Assembly: GCA_964515405.1 (NCBI GenBank)
Contig: CAZERD010000016.1
Coordinates: 1-29,127 of the forward strand
From: CAZERD01 sp964515405
Lineage (GTDB): Bacteria > Campylobacterota_A > Desulfurellia > Desulfurellales > CAZERD01
Reading direction: 5' to 3'
DNA: 29,127 bases
A program made the translations under genes and the position numbers. Of this stretch, positions 16,044-24,339 are shown piece by piece. Under the pieces are notes generated by a model, which was not told where the DNA came from, ran no database searches, and worked only from the letters and a program-made list of their open reading frames with translations. Position 1 is the stretch's first letter; every line of letters starts with the position of its first letter.

Positions 16044-16490
16044 TCAAACTCCTGTAAAATAGTTCATCGTCAACACATTTTTACCATCCTTGAGCATAAC
16101 ACCTATAGCCTTATCAATATCCTCAAATTTGAATATCATTACCGCCTCACCTTTGAATGCATTAACGAACGTATACATATATTCTATATTAAAACTTCTC
16201 TCAGTTATATATTCAAGCAGATCAGACAACCCACCTACATCATCTGGGATAGATATAGCTATAACATGGTTCCTCTTTACTATCAACCGGTTTCTTTTTA
16301 AAGCTTCATAGGCAATATCCGGTTTGTCAACAACAAAGCGCAGTATCCCAAAATCAACCGTGTCAGCTAGACTCATAGCCCTTATATTGACATCCGCTTC
16401 CTTCAACACCCTGGCAACGTTGTAAAACCTACCCATCTTATTTTCTATAAACACACTTATCTGATCTATCTTGTATTGTTCAACACCCAT
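16044..16490 (-). CDS. Tandem ACT-domain protein paired with PaaK (copy 2)
   Basis: A 148-residue protein with two ACT domains, about 8-75 (ISVFIENKMGRFYNVARVL) and 77-145 (VIAISIPDDVGGLSDLLEYI), paralogous to the 2015-2449 protein. ATG 16490 is chosen because GGTGGAGG lies 7 bases upstream; the longer frame to 16544 would cross the promoter at 16524-16552. It heads the operon ACT - paaK - HIT - lapA - lapB - ruvA - xseA. It probably senses an amino acid and modulates the ligase; inferred from the repeated pairing. Confidence 0.9.
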   Translation of the reverse strand: MGVEQYKIDQISVFIENKMGRFYNVARVLKEADVNIRAMSLADTVDFGILRFVVDKPDIAYEALKRNRLIVKRNHVIAISIPDDVGGLSDLLEYITERSFNIEYMYTFVNAFKGEAVMIFKFEDIDKAIGVMLKDGKNVLTMNYFTGV

Positions 16491-16523
16491 AATAGACCTC
16501 CACCAATACTCCACTGTTTGGAC

Positions 16524-16552
16524 ATGATATTTTTTTTGAACCATTATTGCAA
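16524..16552 (-). promoter_or_regulatory. Promoter of the ACT-paaK-HIT-lapAB-ruvA-xseA operon
   Basis: On the minus strand TTGCAA (16552-16547), 17-base spacer, TATCAT (16529-16524). It starts transcription about 27 bases before the ACT gene. A possible divergent promoter overlaps it: TTGAAC (16536-16541), 15-base spacer, TATACT (16557-16562) on the plus strand, serving the small membrane protein. Confidence 0.5.
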
Positions 16553-16597
16553 ATAATATACTCCTTTGATATTCTTCTCACAAAAAAGGAGATATAA

Positions 16598-16837
16598 ATG
16601 AACAGGACAAACCCCATTTACGAACCAGTATCATTGGGAGACTGGATGATAACCCTGCTCATACTGCAAATTCCGATCGTCGGCATAGTAATGTTATTTG
16701 TTTGGGCTTTTGGAGCTAATACTCACCCCAGCAAAGCAAACTGGGCAAAAGCAATGCTCCTATGGACAGCTATAGGCATTGTTACAATGCTGATAGTTTT
16801 TATAGCAATCTCCCTACTCTACCAGCAGGGGTTATGA
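16598..16837 (+). CDS. Small two-helix membrane protein
   Basis: A 79-residue protein with two membrane helices (about 17-37 and 52-73). Between them is VWAFGANTHPSKANWAKA, a pattern familiar from a widespread small bacterial membrane family of unknown function (WAFG, then N and SKANWAKA). AAGGAG lies 6-8 bases before the ATG. A monocistronic gene between divergent and convergent neighbours; no role can be assigned. Confidence 0.8.
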   Translation: MNRTNPIYEPVSLGDWMITLLILQIPIVGIVMLFVWAFGANTHPSKANWAKAMLLWTAIGIVTMLIVFIAISLLYQQGL

Positions 16838-16844
16838 TACAATA

Positions 16845-18182
16845 TCACTTCACTATCATTTTGGAGGGCAAAAACGACACTATATGCGGAAACAGCGTGA
16901 TAAGAACCACATTCAGTACCATTATAAGGAAAAAAGGGAAAGCAGCTGTTACTATTTCTCCTACTTGAGCATCAGATATACCTTGAATAACAAATATATT
17001 AAATCCAACAGGAGGAGTAATTTGGGCCAACTCCGTCATAAACACAAGATATATACCAAACCACAGAGGGGAAAAGCCTGCCCTTATCACTATGGGCAAC
17101 ACTATAGGGAGAGTCATTACCACCATAGAAATACCATCAAGGAACATACCCAAAATTATGTACATGAAACCTATTACAGCTATCAAGAGATAAGGAGACA
17201 TGTGAAGGGAAGCTATAAACTCACTAACGGCCGTTGCTATACCTATAAAACCTATAATCTGGGAGAGAAAAGCAGCAGAAAATATAATGAAACATATCAT
17301 AGCTGTTGTCTTAACTGTATTTAGGAGCGCATCAATAAACACACTCCATGAAAGATTTTTAAATCCCCATGCCACCATCAAGGAACCTACAACACCTATA
17401 GCGGCAGACTCTGTGGGGGTTGCAAACCCTGCATATATGCTCCCCAATATAACAAGAATCAAAGCAACAATAGGAATTAACTCGTAGGAGGCCCTCATCT
17501 TTTCTCTAAAAGTGTAATGTTCATCGGATGGTGGTACAAGCTCAGGGTTTACAATAGACTTTATAGCTATGAAACCAGAAAAAGAACCAGCCAGTATAAT
17601 GCCGGGTATTATACCACCTATAAATAGACGACCTATTGAGGTGTTAGATAAAACACCATATATAATCATTATTAGACTCGGAGGAATAAGAAAACCCAAC
17701 GTACCAGCGCCAGCAAGGGAGCCTATAGCAAGCCTCCTGTTATAGCCTCTTTTTAATAACTCGTTGAGTGTTATCTTCCCAATGGTAGCCGTCGTAGCAG
17801 CGCTGGACCCAGAAACAGCCGCAAACAACGAGCACGCAGCAACATTTATATGAAACAATCTCCCTGGAATATTGATAACCCATGGTGTAAGACCATCCAA
17901 CAGCCTATCCGAGAGTTTGGTTCTGTAAAGTATCTCACCCACAAATATGAACAGAGGCAAAGCCGCTAGTGCCCACGAGTTCATGCTGTTATATATGGAA
18001 GTGCTCATAAAGGAACCTATTTTGCTCCAGATGGATACAAACGGCGGTAGCGAACTGTTGTAAAGAAGCATGCCTATGATACCCGTAGCCATCAATGAAA
18101 AACCAATCCACAAACCCATAAACAGTAGAGAAAACATTATAATCATCATTATCAAACCAAGCAGCAATGGATCTGAGATCAT
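16845..18182 (-). CDS. dctM: TRAP transporter large permease DctM (system 1)
   Basis: A 445-residue polytopic protein of the DctM family, the large membrane subunit of a sodium-driven TRAP importer. Diagnostic segments are VSGSSAATTATIGKI, GFATPTESAAIGVVG and ITPPVGFNIFVIQG. Its start overlaps the dctQ stop by 4 bases. TRAP permeases move carboxylate-type substrates delivered by the periplasmic DctP; the substrate is not known, though the neighbouring catabolic genes suggest an amino acid derivative. Confidence 0.95.
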   Translation of the reverse strand: MISDPLLLGLIMMIIMFSLLFMGLWIGFSLMATGIIGMLLYNSSLPPFVSIWSKIGSFMSTSIYNSMNSWALAALPLFIFVGEILYRTKLSDRLLDGLTPWVINIPGRLFHINVAACSLFAAVSGSSAATTATIGKITLNELLKRGYNRRLAIGSLAGAGTLGFLIPPSLIMIIYGVLSNTSIGRLFIGGIIPGIILAGSFSGFIAIKSIVNPELVPPSDEHYTFREKMRASYELIPIVALILVILGSIYAGFATPTESAAIGVVGSLMVAWGFKNLSWSVFIDALLNTVKTTAMICFIIFSAAFLSQIIGFIGIATAVSEFIASLHMSPYLLIAVIGFMYIILGMFLDGISMVVMTLPIVLPIVIRAGFSPLWFGIYLVFMTELAQITPPVGFNIFVIQGISDAQVGEIVTAAFPFFLIMVLNVVLITLFPHIVSFLPSKMIVK

Positions 18183-18655
18183 AGAAACCTCTTAATCACC
18201 TGAGCTATTATTTGTAGGTCAAATATAAACAGAGAAATGGGTATGACGAGCTGGGGTATGTATATGGGTGTCTCAGATACAGTATCAGCTCTTATACCCA
18301 AAGTGTATGAACTATAAACCATCAATACCGAATAATAGAGAGCAAATGTGCATATGGAAAACGCTATGACAGAAACAAGCACAAACAGGAACCTTTCCGG
18401 TTTACCGCTAAGTCTTGACACAAGCATCCCCACCCTTATGTGGGCATTATCCCTCAGTGTGTAACCCAAACCTAGGAAGACTATAGCTACCATAAAGTAT
18501 CCACTGTACTCACTGGAAACATGTGTTGACGTATCAAAAACAGAACGCAATATTATCTCCAGTACTATCAAACCAACAGTAGCCACAACAAACAAACCCG
18601 AAAGATAGGCTCCCACAAGGGAGAGCCTATCTACGAACCTGACAAACTTCCTCAT
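18179..18655 (-). CDS. dctQ: TRAP transporter small permease DctQ (system 1)
   Basis: A 158-residue protein with four membrane helices. It has the DctQ pattern of a helix with EIILRSVFD and a following EYSGYFMVAIVFLGLGYTLR with AHIRVGML. Overlaps with dctP upstream (4 bases) and dctM downstream (4 bases) show one operon. It forms the membrane complex with DctM. Confidence 0.92.
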   Translation of the reverse strand: MRKFVRFVDRLSLVGAYLSGLFVVATVGLIVLEIILRSVFDTSTHVSSEYSGYFMVAIVFLGLGYTLRDNAHIRVGMLVSRLSGKPERFLFVLVSVIAFSICTFALYYSVLMVYSSYTLGIRADTVSETPIYIPQLVIPISLFIFDLQIIAQVIKRFL

Positions 18656-19638
18656 TTATGTATATAACGAGAAAGAATCTTCTTTATAGCTGGAGATGAT
18701 TGTTCCATAAAACCATAATCCATCTTATATGCAGCCTTCTTCAGAGCCTTCATAAACTTAGGTGTAGGTTCGAGTATTTTCATACCGTGCTTAGCAAGAA
18801 CCTCCTTCGCTGTAACTGTAATCTGCTCAGATCTTTTCCATTGATATTCCTCAGTTTCCTTTGCAGCTCTAAGCATAGCCTCTTTTTGGGACTTGGAAAG
18901 AGCTTTCCAATAATCAAGATTAATCGTAACCATGTTCAGGGGGTAAGCATAATGGATCCCAGTGAAGTAGTTCAATACCTCCCAGAATCTACCGTTCTTT
19001 GCAGACTCAGCCGAGGTAAGCACACCATTAATCAAACCCGTTCTAAGGGCTGAATAAACCGAACCCCATGGCATTGAAATAGCATTAGCGCCAAGCAGTC
19101 TTAAGAATTTGGCACCATTCTTATCATATGTCCTTATTTTCAGCCCTTTCAAATCCTTAACATCCCTCACTGGAACCTTGGTCACAAGTCCGCTTGGGGG
19201 CCAAGGAGAAGCATACAAAAATTTCTGATTCCACTTCAAAGCAGCCTTTTCATAGAATGGCTTGCACTGTTCATACAGTCCCCTTGCCTCTTTGAAAGAA
19301 CTAACCAGCATTGGGAGGGAGCTTATGCCAAAAACATGTTCGCTACCAGCTACAACACCCATCAGTATGTCGCTCATTGGAACCTGGGCTTCCCTCACCG
19401 CTTGCAGAAGCATGGTTCCCTTGAAACCCAAACTACCACCCGGGTGTACAGCTATAACTACCGTACCATGAGAATACTTCTTAACAAGCTTGGCAAAATG
19501 TTCCACACCCAGTGTTTGGAAACTCCTCGGACCATAAATCTCGTTGAGGTTCATCTTGATCACCTTGGCCGCCCGAGACGGTAAAACCAGAGCAAACACT
19601 AAAAGTAAGGATACAGCAAAACCAACAAACCTTCTCAT
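18652..19638 (-). CDS. dctP: TRAP transporter substrate-binding protein DctP (system 1)
   Basis: A 328-residue periplasmic solute-binding protein. The signal peptide spans about 1-25 (basic MRR, hydrophobic core, cut near PSRA-A). The DctP fold is marked by VKKYSHGTVVIAVHPGGSLG and the DLKGLKIRTYDKNG segment, which carries the Arg that usually salt-bridges the substrate carboxylate. ATG 19638 has AAGGAGGT upstream; the longer frame from 19680 is rejected. Its promoter region is shared with the divergent DUF1445 gene. Confidence 0.94.
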   Translation of the reverse strand: MRRFVGFAVSLLLVFALVLPSRAAKVIKMNLNEIYGPRSFQTLGVEHFAKLVKKYSHGTVVIAVHPGGSLGFKGTMLLQAVREAQVPMSDILMGVVAGSEHVFGISSLPMLVSSFKEARGLYEQCKPFYEKAALKWNQKFLYASPWPPSGLVTKVPVRDVKDLKGLKIRTYDKNGAKFLRLLGANAISMPWGSVYSALRTGLINGVLTSAESAKNGRFWEVLNYFTGIHYAYPLNMVTINLDYWKALSKSQKEAMLRAAKETEEYQWKRSEQITVTAKEVLAKHGMKILEPTPKFMKALKKAAYKMDYGFMEQSSPAIKKILSRYIHK

Positions 19639-19706
19639 AGAGACCTCCTTACAGAGTTTTTTGGTTAGCAACAATACCACTTTACCATTCCTTACAATCT
19701 AAACAT

Positions 19707-19735
19707 TTTTTATATACTTTGTCCACATCAGTCAA
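19707..19735 (-). promoter_or_regulatory. Promoter of TRAP operon 1
   Basis: On the minus strand TTGACT (19735-19730) with either TAAAAA (19712-19707, 17-base spacer) or TATAAA (19714-19709, 15-base spacer). About 70 bases before the dctP start. Confidence 0.5.
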
Positions 19736-19777
19736 GTAATAGTTCATATTTTAAAAGCAAAATGTTAACTCCTATAC

Positions 19778-19806
19778 TTGACATAACTACAGGTATCCTG
19801 TAAAAA
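19778..19806 (+). promoter_or_regulatory. Promoter of DUF1445-DUF2848 with embedded palindromic operator
   Basis: TTGACA (19778-19783), 17-base spacer, TAAAAA (19801-19806). The perfect palindrome TACAGG-TAT-CCTGTA (19788-19802) fills the spacer and touches the -10, where a bound repressor would exclude RNA polymerase. The regulator is not known; the GntR-type protein at 27873-28826 is a candidate. Confidence 0.6.
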
Positions 19807-19831
19807 ACATTACACTAAAAGGAGGTGAATC

Positions 19832-20608
19832 ATGGAAAAACCAAGTGAAATAAGGACAAAAATAAGAAAAGGAGAACTAAAAAAACCCACTCCCGATCTC
19901 GCCATGGGATACGCGCAAGCAAATCTCGTAGCACTCCCAGAAAAGCACGCTTACGACTTCTTACTGTTCACCCAGAGAAATCCAAAACCATGCCCACTAC
20001 TGGAAGTCACAGATAGAGGCAGCCCATACACAAACATAATCGCAGATAGAGCTGACCTGAGAACCGATATTCCCCTGTACAGAATATATGAGCATGGAAA
20101 ATTCGTTGATGAAGTGGACAACGTGGTAAACCACTGGAGAGATGACCTAGTAGCATTTTTACTGGGATGTAGTTTCAGCTTCGAATACGCACTAACAGAA
20201 GGAGGAGTACCCCTCAGACACATTGAAGCCAGCAGAAACGTACCCATGTACATAACCAACATACAAACAAAGGAAGCAGGCATATTTCACGGACCACTGG
20301 TTGTTAGCATGAGACCAATCCCATACCAGCTCGTGCCAACGGCAACAAATATAACAGCAAGGTTCCCCAAGGTTCATGGTACACCTGTACATATAGGATA
20401 CCCCGAACTCATAGGCATAAAGGATCTGATGCATCCAGAGTACGGAGACCCACCAGTCATTAAAGAAGGAGATATCCCTGTTTTCTGGGCATGTGGCGTA
20501 ACACCTCAGGCTGTAGCCATAACTTCAGGGGTAGAATTTATGATAACACATTCTCCTGGGTACATGTTCATAACGGACGTAAAGAACTCAGAACTGGCGG
20601 TGTTTTAA
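19832..20608 (+). CDS. DUF1445 protein, putative D-glutamate cyclase / hydro-lyase
   Basis: A 258-residue member of the DUF1445 (UPF0317, YcsI) family. Conserved parts seen are GCSFSFE (112-118), a RNVPMYITN segment, and GPLVVSMRPIP. Family members are often labelled hydro-lyase; the mammalian protein DGLUCY, which contains this domain, converts D-glutamate to 5-oxo-D-proline. AAGGAGGTG precedes the ATG. It is followed by DUF2848 with an overlapping TAATG, and lies between two TRAP operons near hyuA/hyuB. D-glutamate or related cyclisation chemistry fits the neighbouring 5-oxoprolinase-type enzyme, but this is inference. Confidence 0.9.
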   Translation: MEKPSEIRTKIRKGELKKPTPDLAMGYAQANLVALPEKHAYDFLLFTQRNPKPCPLLEVTDRGSPYTNIIADRADLRTDIPLYRIYEHGKFVDEVDNVVNHWRDDLVAFLLGCSFSFEYALTEGGVPLRHIEASRNVPMYITNIQTKEAGIFHGPLVVSMRPIPYQLVPTATNITARFPKVHGTPVHIGYPELIGIKDLMHPEYGDPPVIKEGDIPVFWACGVTPQAVAITSGVEFMITHSPGYMFITDVKNSELAVF

Positions 20609-21309
20609 TGAAGGCCACACTTATTTACTACCCAATCAAAGGCATCCCAAAGCCCGTAGAGCTCCAGTGGGAACTATGTGCCGTTGCTGGATACACAGGC
20701 AGAGACAAGGAACACGTAATGAGACACATAGAGGAAATGAAAGCCATGGGAATCTCTACACCATCCACCGTACCAGAGATCTACTGGATAGAACCATCAA
20801 GGATAACGTTATCAGACACCGTGTACTCAATAGGTAAATTCACCTCTGGAGAAGTTGAGGTGTTCATCGGGCGTTCCAAAAACAGAGAGGCCTATGTAAC
20901 TGTGGCCAGCGACCACACCGACAGAGAGCTCGAAAAAATTTCTACGTCAAAGGCGAAACAAATATGCAGTAAAATTATAGGGAACCAGTGCTGGAAAATG
21001 AACGAAATCAGGGAACATTGGGACGAATTAATACTCGAATCGTTTGTTAAAACAGGCGAGAGTTCCTCCTATTCTCTCTACCAGAAAGGCAAGCTCTCCG
21101 AAATTTTGCCTCCTGAGGAATTGGAATCAATTGCTTCCAAGCAAAACCCACTACCCAATTCTACATACGCTATGCTGTGCGGTACAGTCCCCCTTCTTTC
21201 TGGAAAAACCGTATTCGCCGGATCATACCTCATATCTTTGTACGATCCTGTATTTAGAAGAACACTTACGCACACTTACAGAGTAAGAATGCTCCCAGAT
21301 AAAAAATAA
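20608..21309 (+). CDS. DUF2848 family protein
   Basis: A 233-residue protein with the DUF2848 pattern: GYTGRD (28-33), STVPEIYW (53-60), SGEVEV (80-85) and SDHTDRELE (101-109), then a CSKIIGNQCW segment and HWDEL. Function unknown. The conserved acidic and His residues suggest an enzyme. ATG 20608 overlaps the DUF1445 stop (TAATG), so the two are coupled; the longer frame from 20491 lies inside DUF1445 and is not used. Its stop is adjacent to the end of the convergent dctM copy 2. Confidence 0.85.
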   Translation: MKATLIYYPIKGIPKPVELQWELCAVAGYTGRDKEHVMRHIEEMKAMGISTPSTVPEIYWIEPSRITLSDTVYSIGKFTSGEVEVFIGRSKNREAYVTVASDHTDRELEKISTSKAKQICSKIIGNQCWKMNEIREHWDELILESFVKTGESSSYSLYQKGKLSEILPPEELESIASKQNPLPNSTYAMLCGTVPLLSGKTVFAGSYLISLYDPVFRRTLTHTYRVRMLPDKK

Positions 21310-22605
21310 CTACCCACTGAACTTACCAGGTAAGTACAGTACTATACCCGGGAATTTTATCAAAAGGCCTATCATCAAAAGCATTATAAAGGCAAACGGT
21401 ACACTCCCAGTAATAATATCCCTTATTGAACCATGCTCCCTAACACCCTGAACCACATAGAGATTTAATCCAACAGGAGGAGTAATCAATGCCATTTCAA
21501 CAAGCAGGATTAATATTATTCCAAACCATATGGGGTCATATCCTATACTCACGATTATGGGAAATATTATGGGTATAGTCAAAACCATCATGGATAGGGT
21601 CTCTATAAAGAATCCCAGAATAATGTATATAAGTATGATAAGTAAAAGCGTTTGAAACGAAGAAAGTCCAAGCTGAGATATAAACTCTCTAAGCATGTCC
21701 GTAAGCCCCAAAGAAACAAATATCAGGTTTAGAAAGGTGGCAGCCAACAATATAAACATTATCATACCTGTCGCTCTCATTGTCCCCTCAATGGATTCCT
21801 TAAGCACTCTCAGCGTTAATCTCCTATTCAACGCCGCGAAACAAACAGAAGCAAGCACTCCCATGGCTGCAGATTCTGTAGGGGTTGCGAAACCTGCGTA
21901 TATAGATCCAACAACAACGAGAAATATTACAACTATGGGTAAAAGATCCTTTAAACTCTTTATTCTATCTCCCCATCCAATCCTTTCACCCTTCCTTCTA
22001 CTCAGTTCAGGTTTGATAATACACGTAATAAGTATAAACAACATAAACAGGGAGGCGAGTATAACCCCGGGCAGGATACCGGCAACAAAGAGCTTGGGGA
22101 TGGAAGTGTTGGTCAGAAAACCATACACTATCAGGTTTATGGAAGGAGGAATAAGAATACCCAAGGTACCACCCGCTGCTATAGAACCCGCGAAGATAGA
22201 CTCATTGTACCCATACTTTTGAGCCTGTGGAAGCGCAAGCGTACCTATGGTTGCAGCTGTGGCCACACTTGAACCCGAAGTAGCAGCAAACAGAGCCGAC
22301 GTCATTATATTGGCATGCATCAACCCACCAGGCAACCAGGACAACCACTTGTCAACAGCTCTGTAAGTTTTTTCTGCTATACCCGACCTCAACAGTATCT
22401 GACCAAGTAATATGTAAAGCGGGATAGCAAATAATACAAAACCTGTACTCTCGCTCCACGCCGTATCCCCCATGGCTTTATATATGGGAAAAGGGGAGAA
22501 TAACTTGCCCAATATCAATCCCAAAATACCCATGGTTCCAGCCACAGGAATGCTCAGCAGCAAAAGCACCAAAAGCAAAACAAAAGCCACTATAGCTATA
22601 ACCAC
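21310..22605 (-). CDS. dctM: TRAP transporter large permease DctM (system 2)
   Basis: A 431-residue DctM-family permease with TSGSSVATAATIGTL, GFATPTESAAMGVLA and LITPPVGLNLYVVQGV. Organised like copy 1 but clearly different in sequence, so the two systems probably take different substrates. It begins 2 bases after dctQ ends and is the last gene of the GntR-hyuA-hyuB-dctP-dctQ-dctM operon. Confidence 0.95.
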   Translation of the reverse strand: MVIAIVAFVLLLVLLLLSIPVAGTMGILGLILGKLFSPFPIYKAMGDTAWSESTGFVLFAIPLYILLGQILLRSGIAEKTYRAVDKWLSWLPGGLMHANIMTSALFAATSGSSVATAATIGTLALPQAQKYGYNESIFAGSIAAGGTLGILIPPSINLIVYGFLTNTSIPKLFVAGILPGVILASLFMLFILITCIIKPELSRRKGERIGWGDRIKSLKDLLPIVVIFLVVVGSIYAGFATPTESAAMGVLASVCFAALNRRLTLRVLKESIEGTMRATGMIMFILLAATFLNLIFVSLGLTDMLREFISQLGLSSFQTLLLIILIYIILGFFIETLSMMVLTIPIIFPIIVSIGYDPIWFGIILILLVEMALITPPVGLNLYVVQGVREHGSIRDIITGSVPFAFIMLLMIGLLIKFPGIVLYLPGKFSG

Positions 22606-22607
22606 GG

Positions 22608-23210
22608 CTATCTCTCCTCACCGCTTAATAGTTCTGGCTCAATCTCCATTTCTATTTCCTCTTCAACAGAAGTAGAACCGGAGATTCTATAAGCAGACGT
22701 AAAATCCCCTCTAACCACATAGAAAAATGTAATAACAAACACTATAAAGATAACCAGCAGAAAAAAGGCAAGTCCAATAAACCATAACGATTGAGGGATC
22801 CAGAGTGGAGTTTGAGTAGGCGTATTAGAAACAGAATGCAAAGATACGGAGCGGGAAAAAACCCCAAATGCATAATAAACCATCGGTACCATAAACACAA
22901 GCAACACAATTAAAGAAAGTAAATCAAGAATGCAACGCCATTTTATCGGCAATTTCAAGTAGAATATATCAATCCTCACATGAGCCTTCTCAAAGAGCGC
23001 ATATGCAAAAGCCCATCCACTTATAACAGCCCATGTATATCCCGAAAATTCCTCTGTGCCACCTATAGAAACAGAAAAAAACTTCCTCAGCAAAACATCC
23101 ACACAAATATACGTCGCCATAATAAACAAAAGCACTCCACCTACCCAAGAACCAAAACGACTCACTCTTCTCAAAACACCAATAATGCTATCCAATACTC
23201 CCCCCTCCAT
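22608..23210 (-). CDS. dctQ: TRAP transporter small permease DctQ (system 2)
   Basis: A 200-residue DctQ protein with four membrane helices; family marks are ATYICVDVLLRKFF, GGTEEFSGYTWAVISGWAF and AHVRIDIFYLKLP. ATG 23210 is the best ATG (GGGGG about 10 bases upstream), but a TTG at 23195 with GGAGGGGGGAG just before it is also plausible. Longer than copy 1 because of an acidic C-terminal tail (EEEIEMEIEPE). Confidence 0.9.
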   Translation of the reverse strand: MEGGVLDSIIGVLRRVSRFGSWVGGVLLFIMATYICVDVLLRKFFSVSIGGTEEFSGYTWAVISGWAFAYALFEKAHVRIDIFYLKLPIKWRCILDLLSLIVLLVFMVPMVYYAFGVFSRSVSLHSVSNTPTQTPLWIPQSLWFIGLAFFLLVIFIVFVITFFYVVRGDFTSAYRISGSTSVEEEIEMEIEPELLSGEER

Positions 23211-23233
23211 GAAAACGCATCCCCCATCAAAAC

Positions 23234-23272
23234 AAACCAAAGGGCGCAGGCCAAACCTGCACCCAAAGGTTT
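23234..23272 (-). terminator. Intercistronic hairpin between dctP and dctQ (system 2)
   Basis: A 9-bp stem (23242-23250 with 23256-23264, one G-T wobble on the minus strand) with a 5-base loop, then a 3/3 internal loop and five more pairs (23234-23238 with 23268-23272). A T-rich TTTGTTTTG follows on the minus strand. It begins at the dctP stop codon. Such elements commonly raise binding-protein levels over permease levels by partial termination or by protecting the upstream mRNA. Confidence 0.55.
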
Positions 23273-24323
23273 ATTCCTTGGCCTTAAGCCCTACAACCTT
23301 ACCAATGGTATTATTCCACTCCTCAACTACTTTTTTGCTTACTTTTGAAGCCCAATCAGGCAGAACATATTTAACAAGAATTTCTCTGGAAAGCTTAACA
23401 TCAGCAGGTTTAACTTTCACAAGCTTCATATGGTTTGGTTTACCATAATGACAAGGACCCGTTCCAGTAAGACAATATATACCTTGGACGGTTTCCTCAT
23501 TCGCATCTGCCCATGCGGGTTCTTCAACCCTTAACTTGATTAACCCTTCAATGAGTTTTTTCTGAGCTGGTGTAAAAGTGTTCCAAGTATTCATGTTCAT
23601 CACTGTAATAACGTAATCCCAACCCCCAATGGGCAGAGGATACAGATAATGTGTAACCTCACCCCATCCTTCTGAATATCCAGAAAGTGTACCGGTAACA
23701 GCACAGTCAACCACCCCTCTCTCAAGAGCAGTAGCAACCTCGCTAAAGGTTATATTCACACCCGTAGCCCCCAAAGAATCTATAAATTTAGATGTCGTCC
23801 ATCCACTCGCTCTTACCTTTTTACCCTTCAAATCCTTAAGGGACGCTATCTTTACTTTACAAAATAGATCTTGAGCCGGATAGGGCACAATAGCAAGGAG
23901 TTTAGCGTTGAACCTCTTTTTAACTATTTGAGCAACAATAGGCCTGTAAGCTCTAACAATCCTACGCGCCGTTTTAATATTCGGAGCCATAGCAGGCAAA
24001 TCCAAACCAGCAAGACCAGGAGCGTCTGAAACAACATAGTCCGCAACCGTTGATACTACATCAAACACACCACTCTCCATAGCCCTGAGAACAGCAGCCC
24101 CCTTAAGTTTCACCTGACCCAGAGATGTCATTGTTACATGGATTTTTCCACCAAGGGCCTTGGGCAACTCCTTAGTCCAGAATGGTCTCTCAAACTTCTT
24201 GTAAAGAGCCAAACTACTCCAGCTCCCAACAACAGTGAGACTAGATTTAAAAGCAAACACCGAGGAGCTAATGAACACAATACACGAAACCAACACCGCA
24301 ATCCACGCAATCCTCCTAAACAT
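23271..24323 (-). CDS. dctP: TRAP transporter substrate-binding protein DctP (system 2)
   Basis: A 350-residue periplasmic binding protein with a signal peptide (FRRIAWIAVLVSCIVFISSS core, cut near VFA-F). The DctP fold is marked by SLGQVKLKGAAVLRAMESG and DLKGKKVRASGWTTSKFIDS, where the Arg should meet the substrate carboxylate. ATG 24323 has GGGAGG 5 bases upstream, better than GTG 24329. Located 16 bases after hyuB in the same operon, which ties uptake to the HyuAB reaction. Confidence 0.94.
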   Translation of the reverse strand: MFRRIAWIAVLVSCIVFISSSVFAFKSSLTVVGSWSSLALYKKFERPFWTKELPKALGGKIHVTMTSLGQVKLKGAAVLRAMESGVFDVVSTVADYVVSDAPGLAGLDLPAMAPNIKTARRIVRAYRPIVAQIVKKRFNAKLLAIVPYPAQDLFCKVKIASLKDLKGKKVRASGWTTSKFIDSLGATGVNITFSEVATALERGVVDCAVTGTLSGYSEGWGEVTHYLYPLPIGGWDYVITVMNMNTWNTFTPAQKKLIEGLIKLRVEEPAWADANEETVQGIYCLTGTGPCHYGKPNHMKLVKVKPADVKLSREILVKYVLPDWASKVSKKVVEEWNNTIGKVVGLKAKE

Positions 24324-24339
24324 GTTCACCTCCCTTCAT

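Noticed and set aside
20491..20607. N-terminal extension of the DUF2848 gene
   Set aside because: It lies wholly inside DUF1445 in another frame; the family N-terminus begins at ATG 20608.
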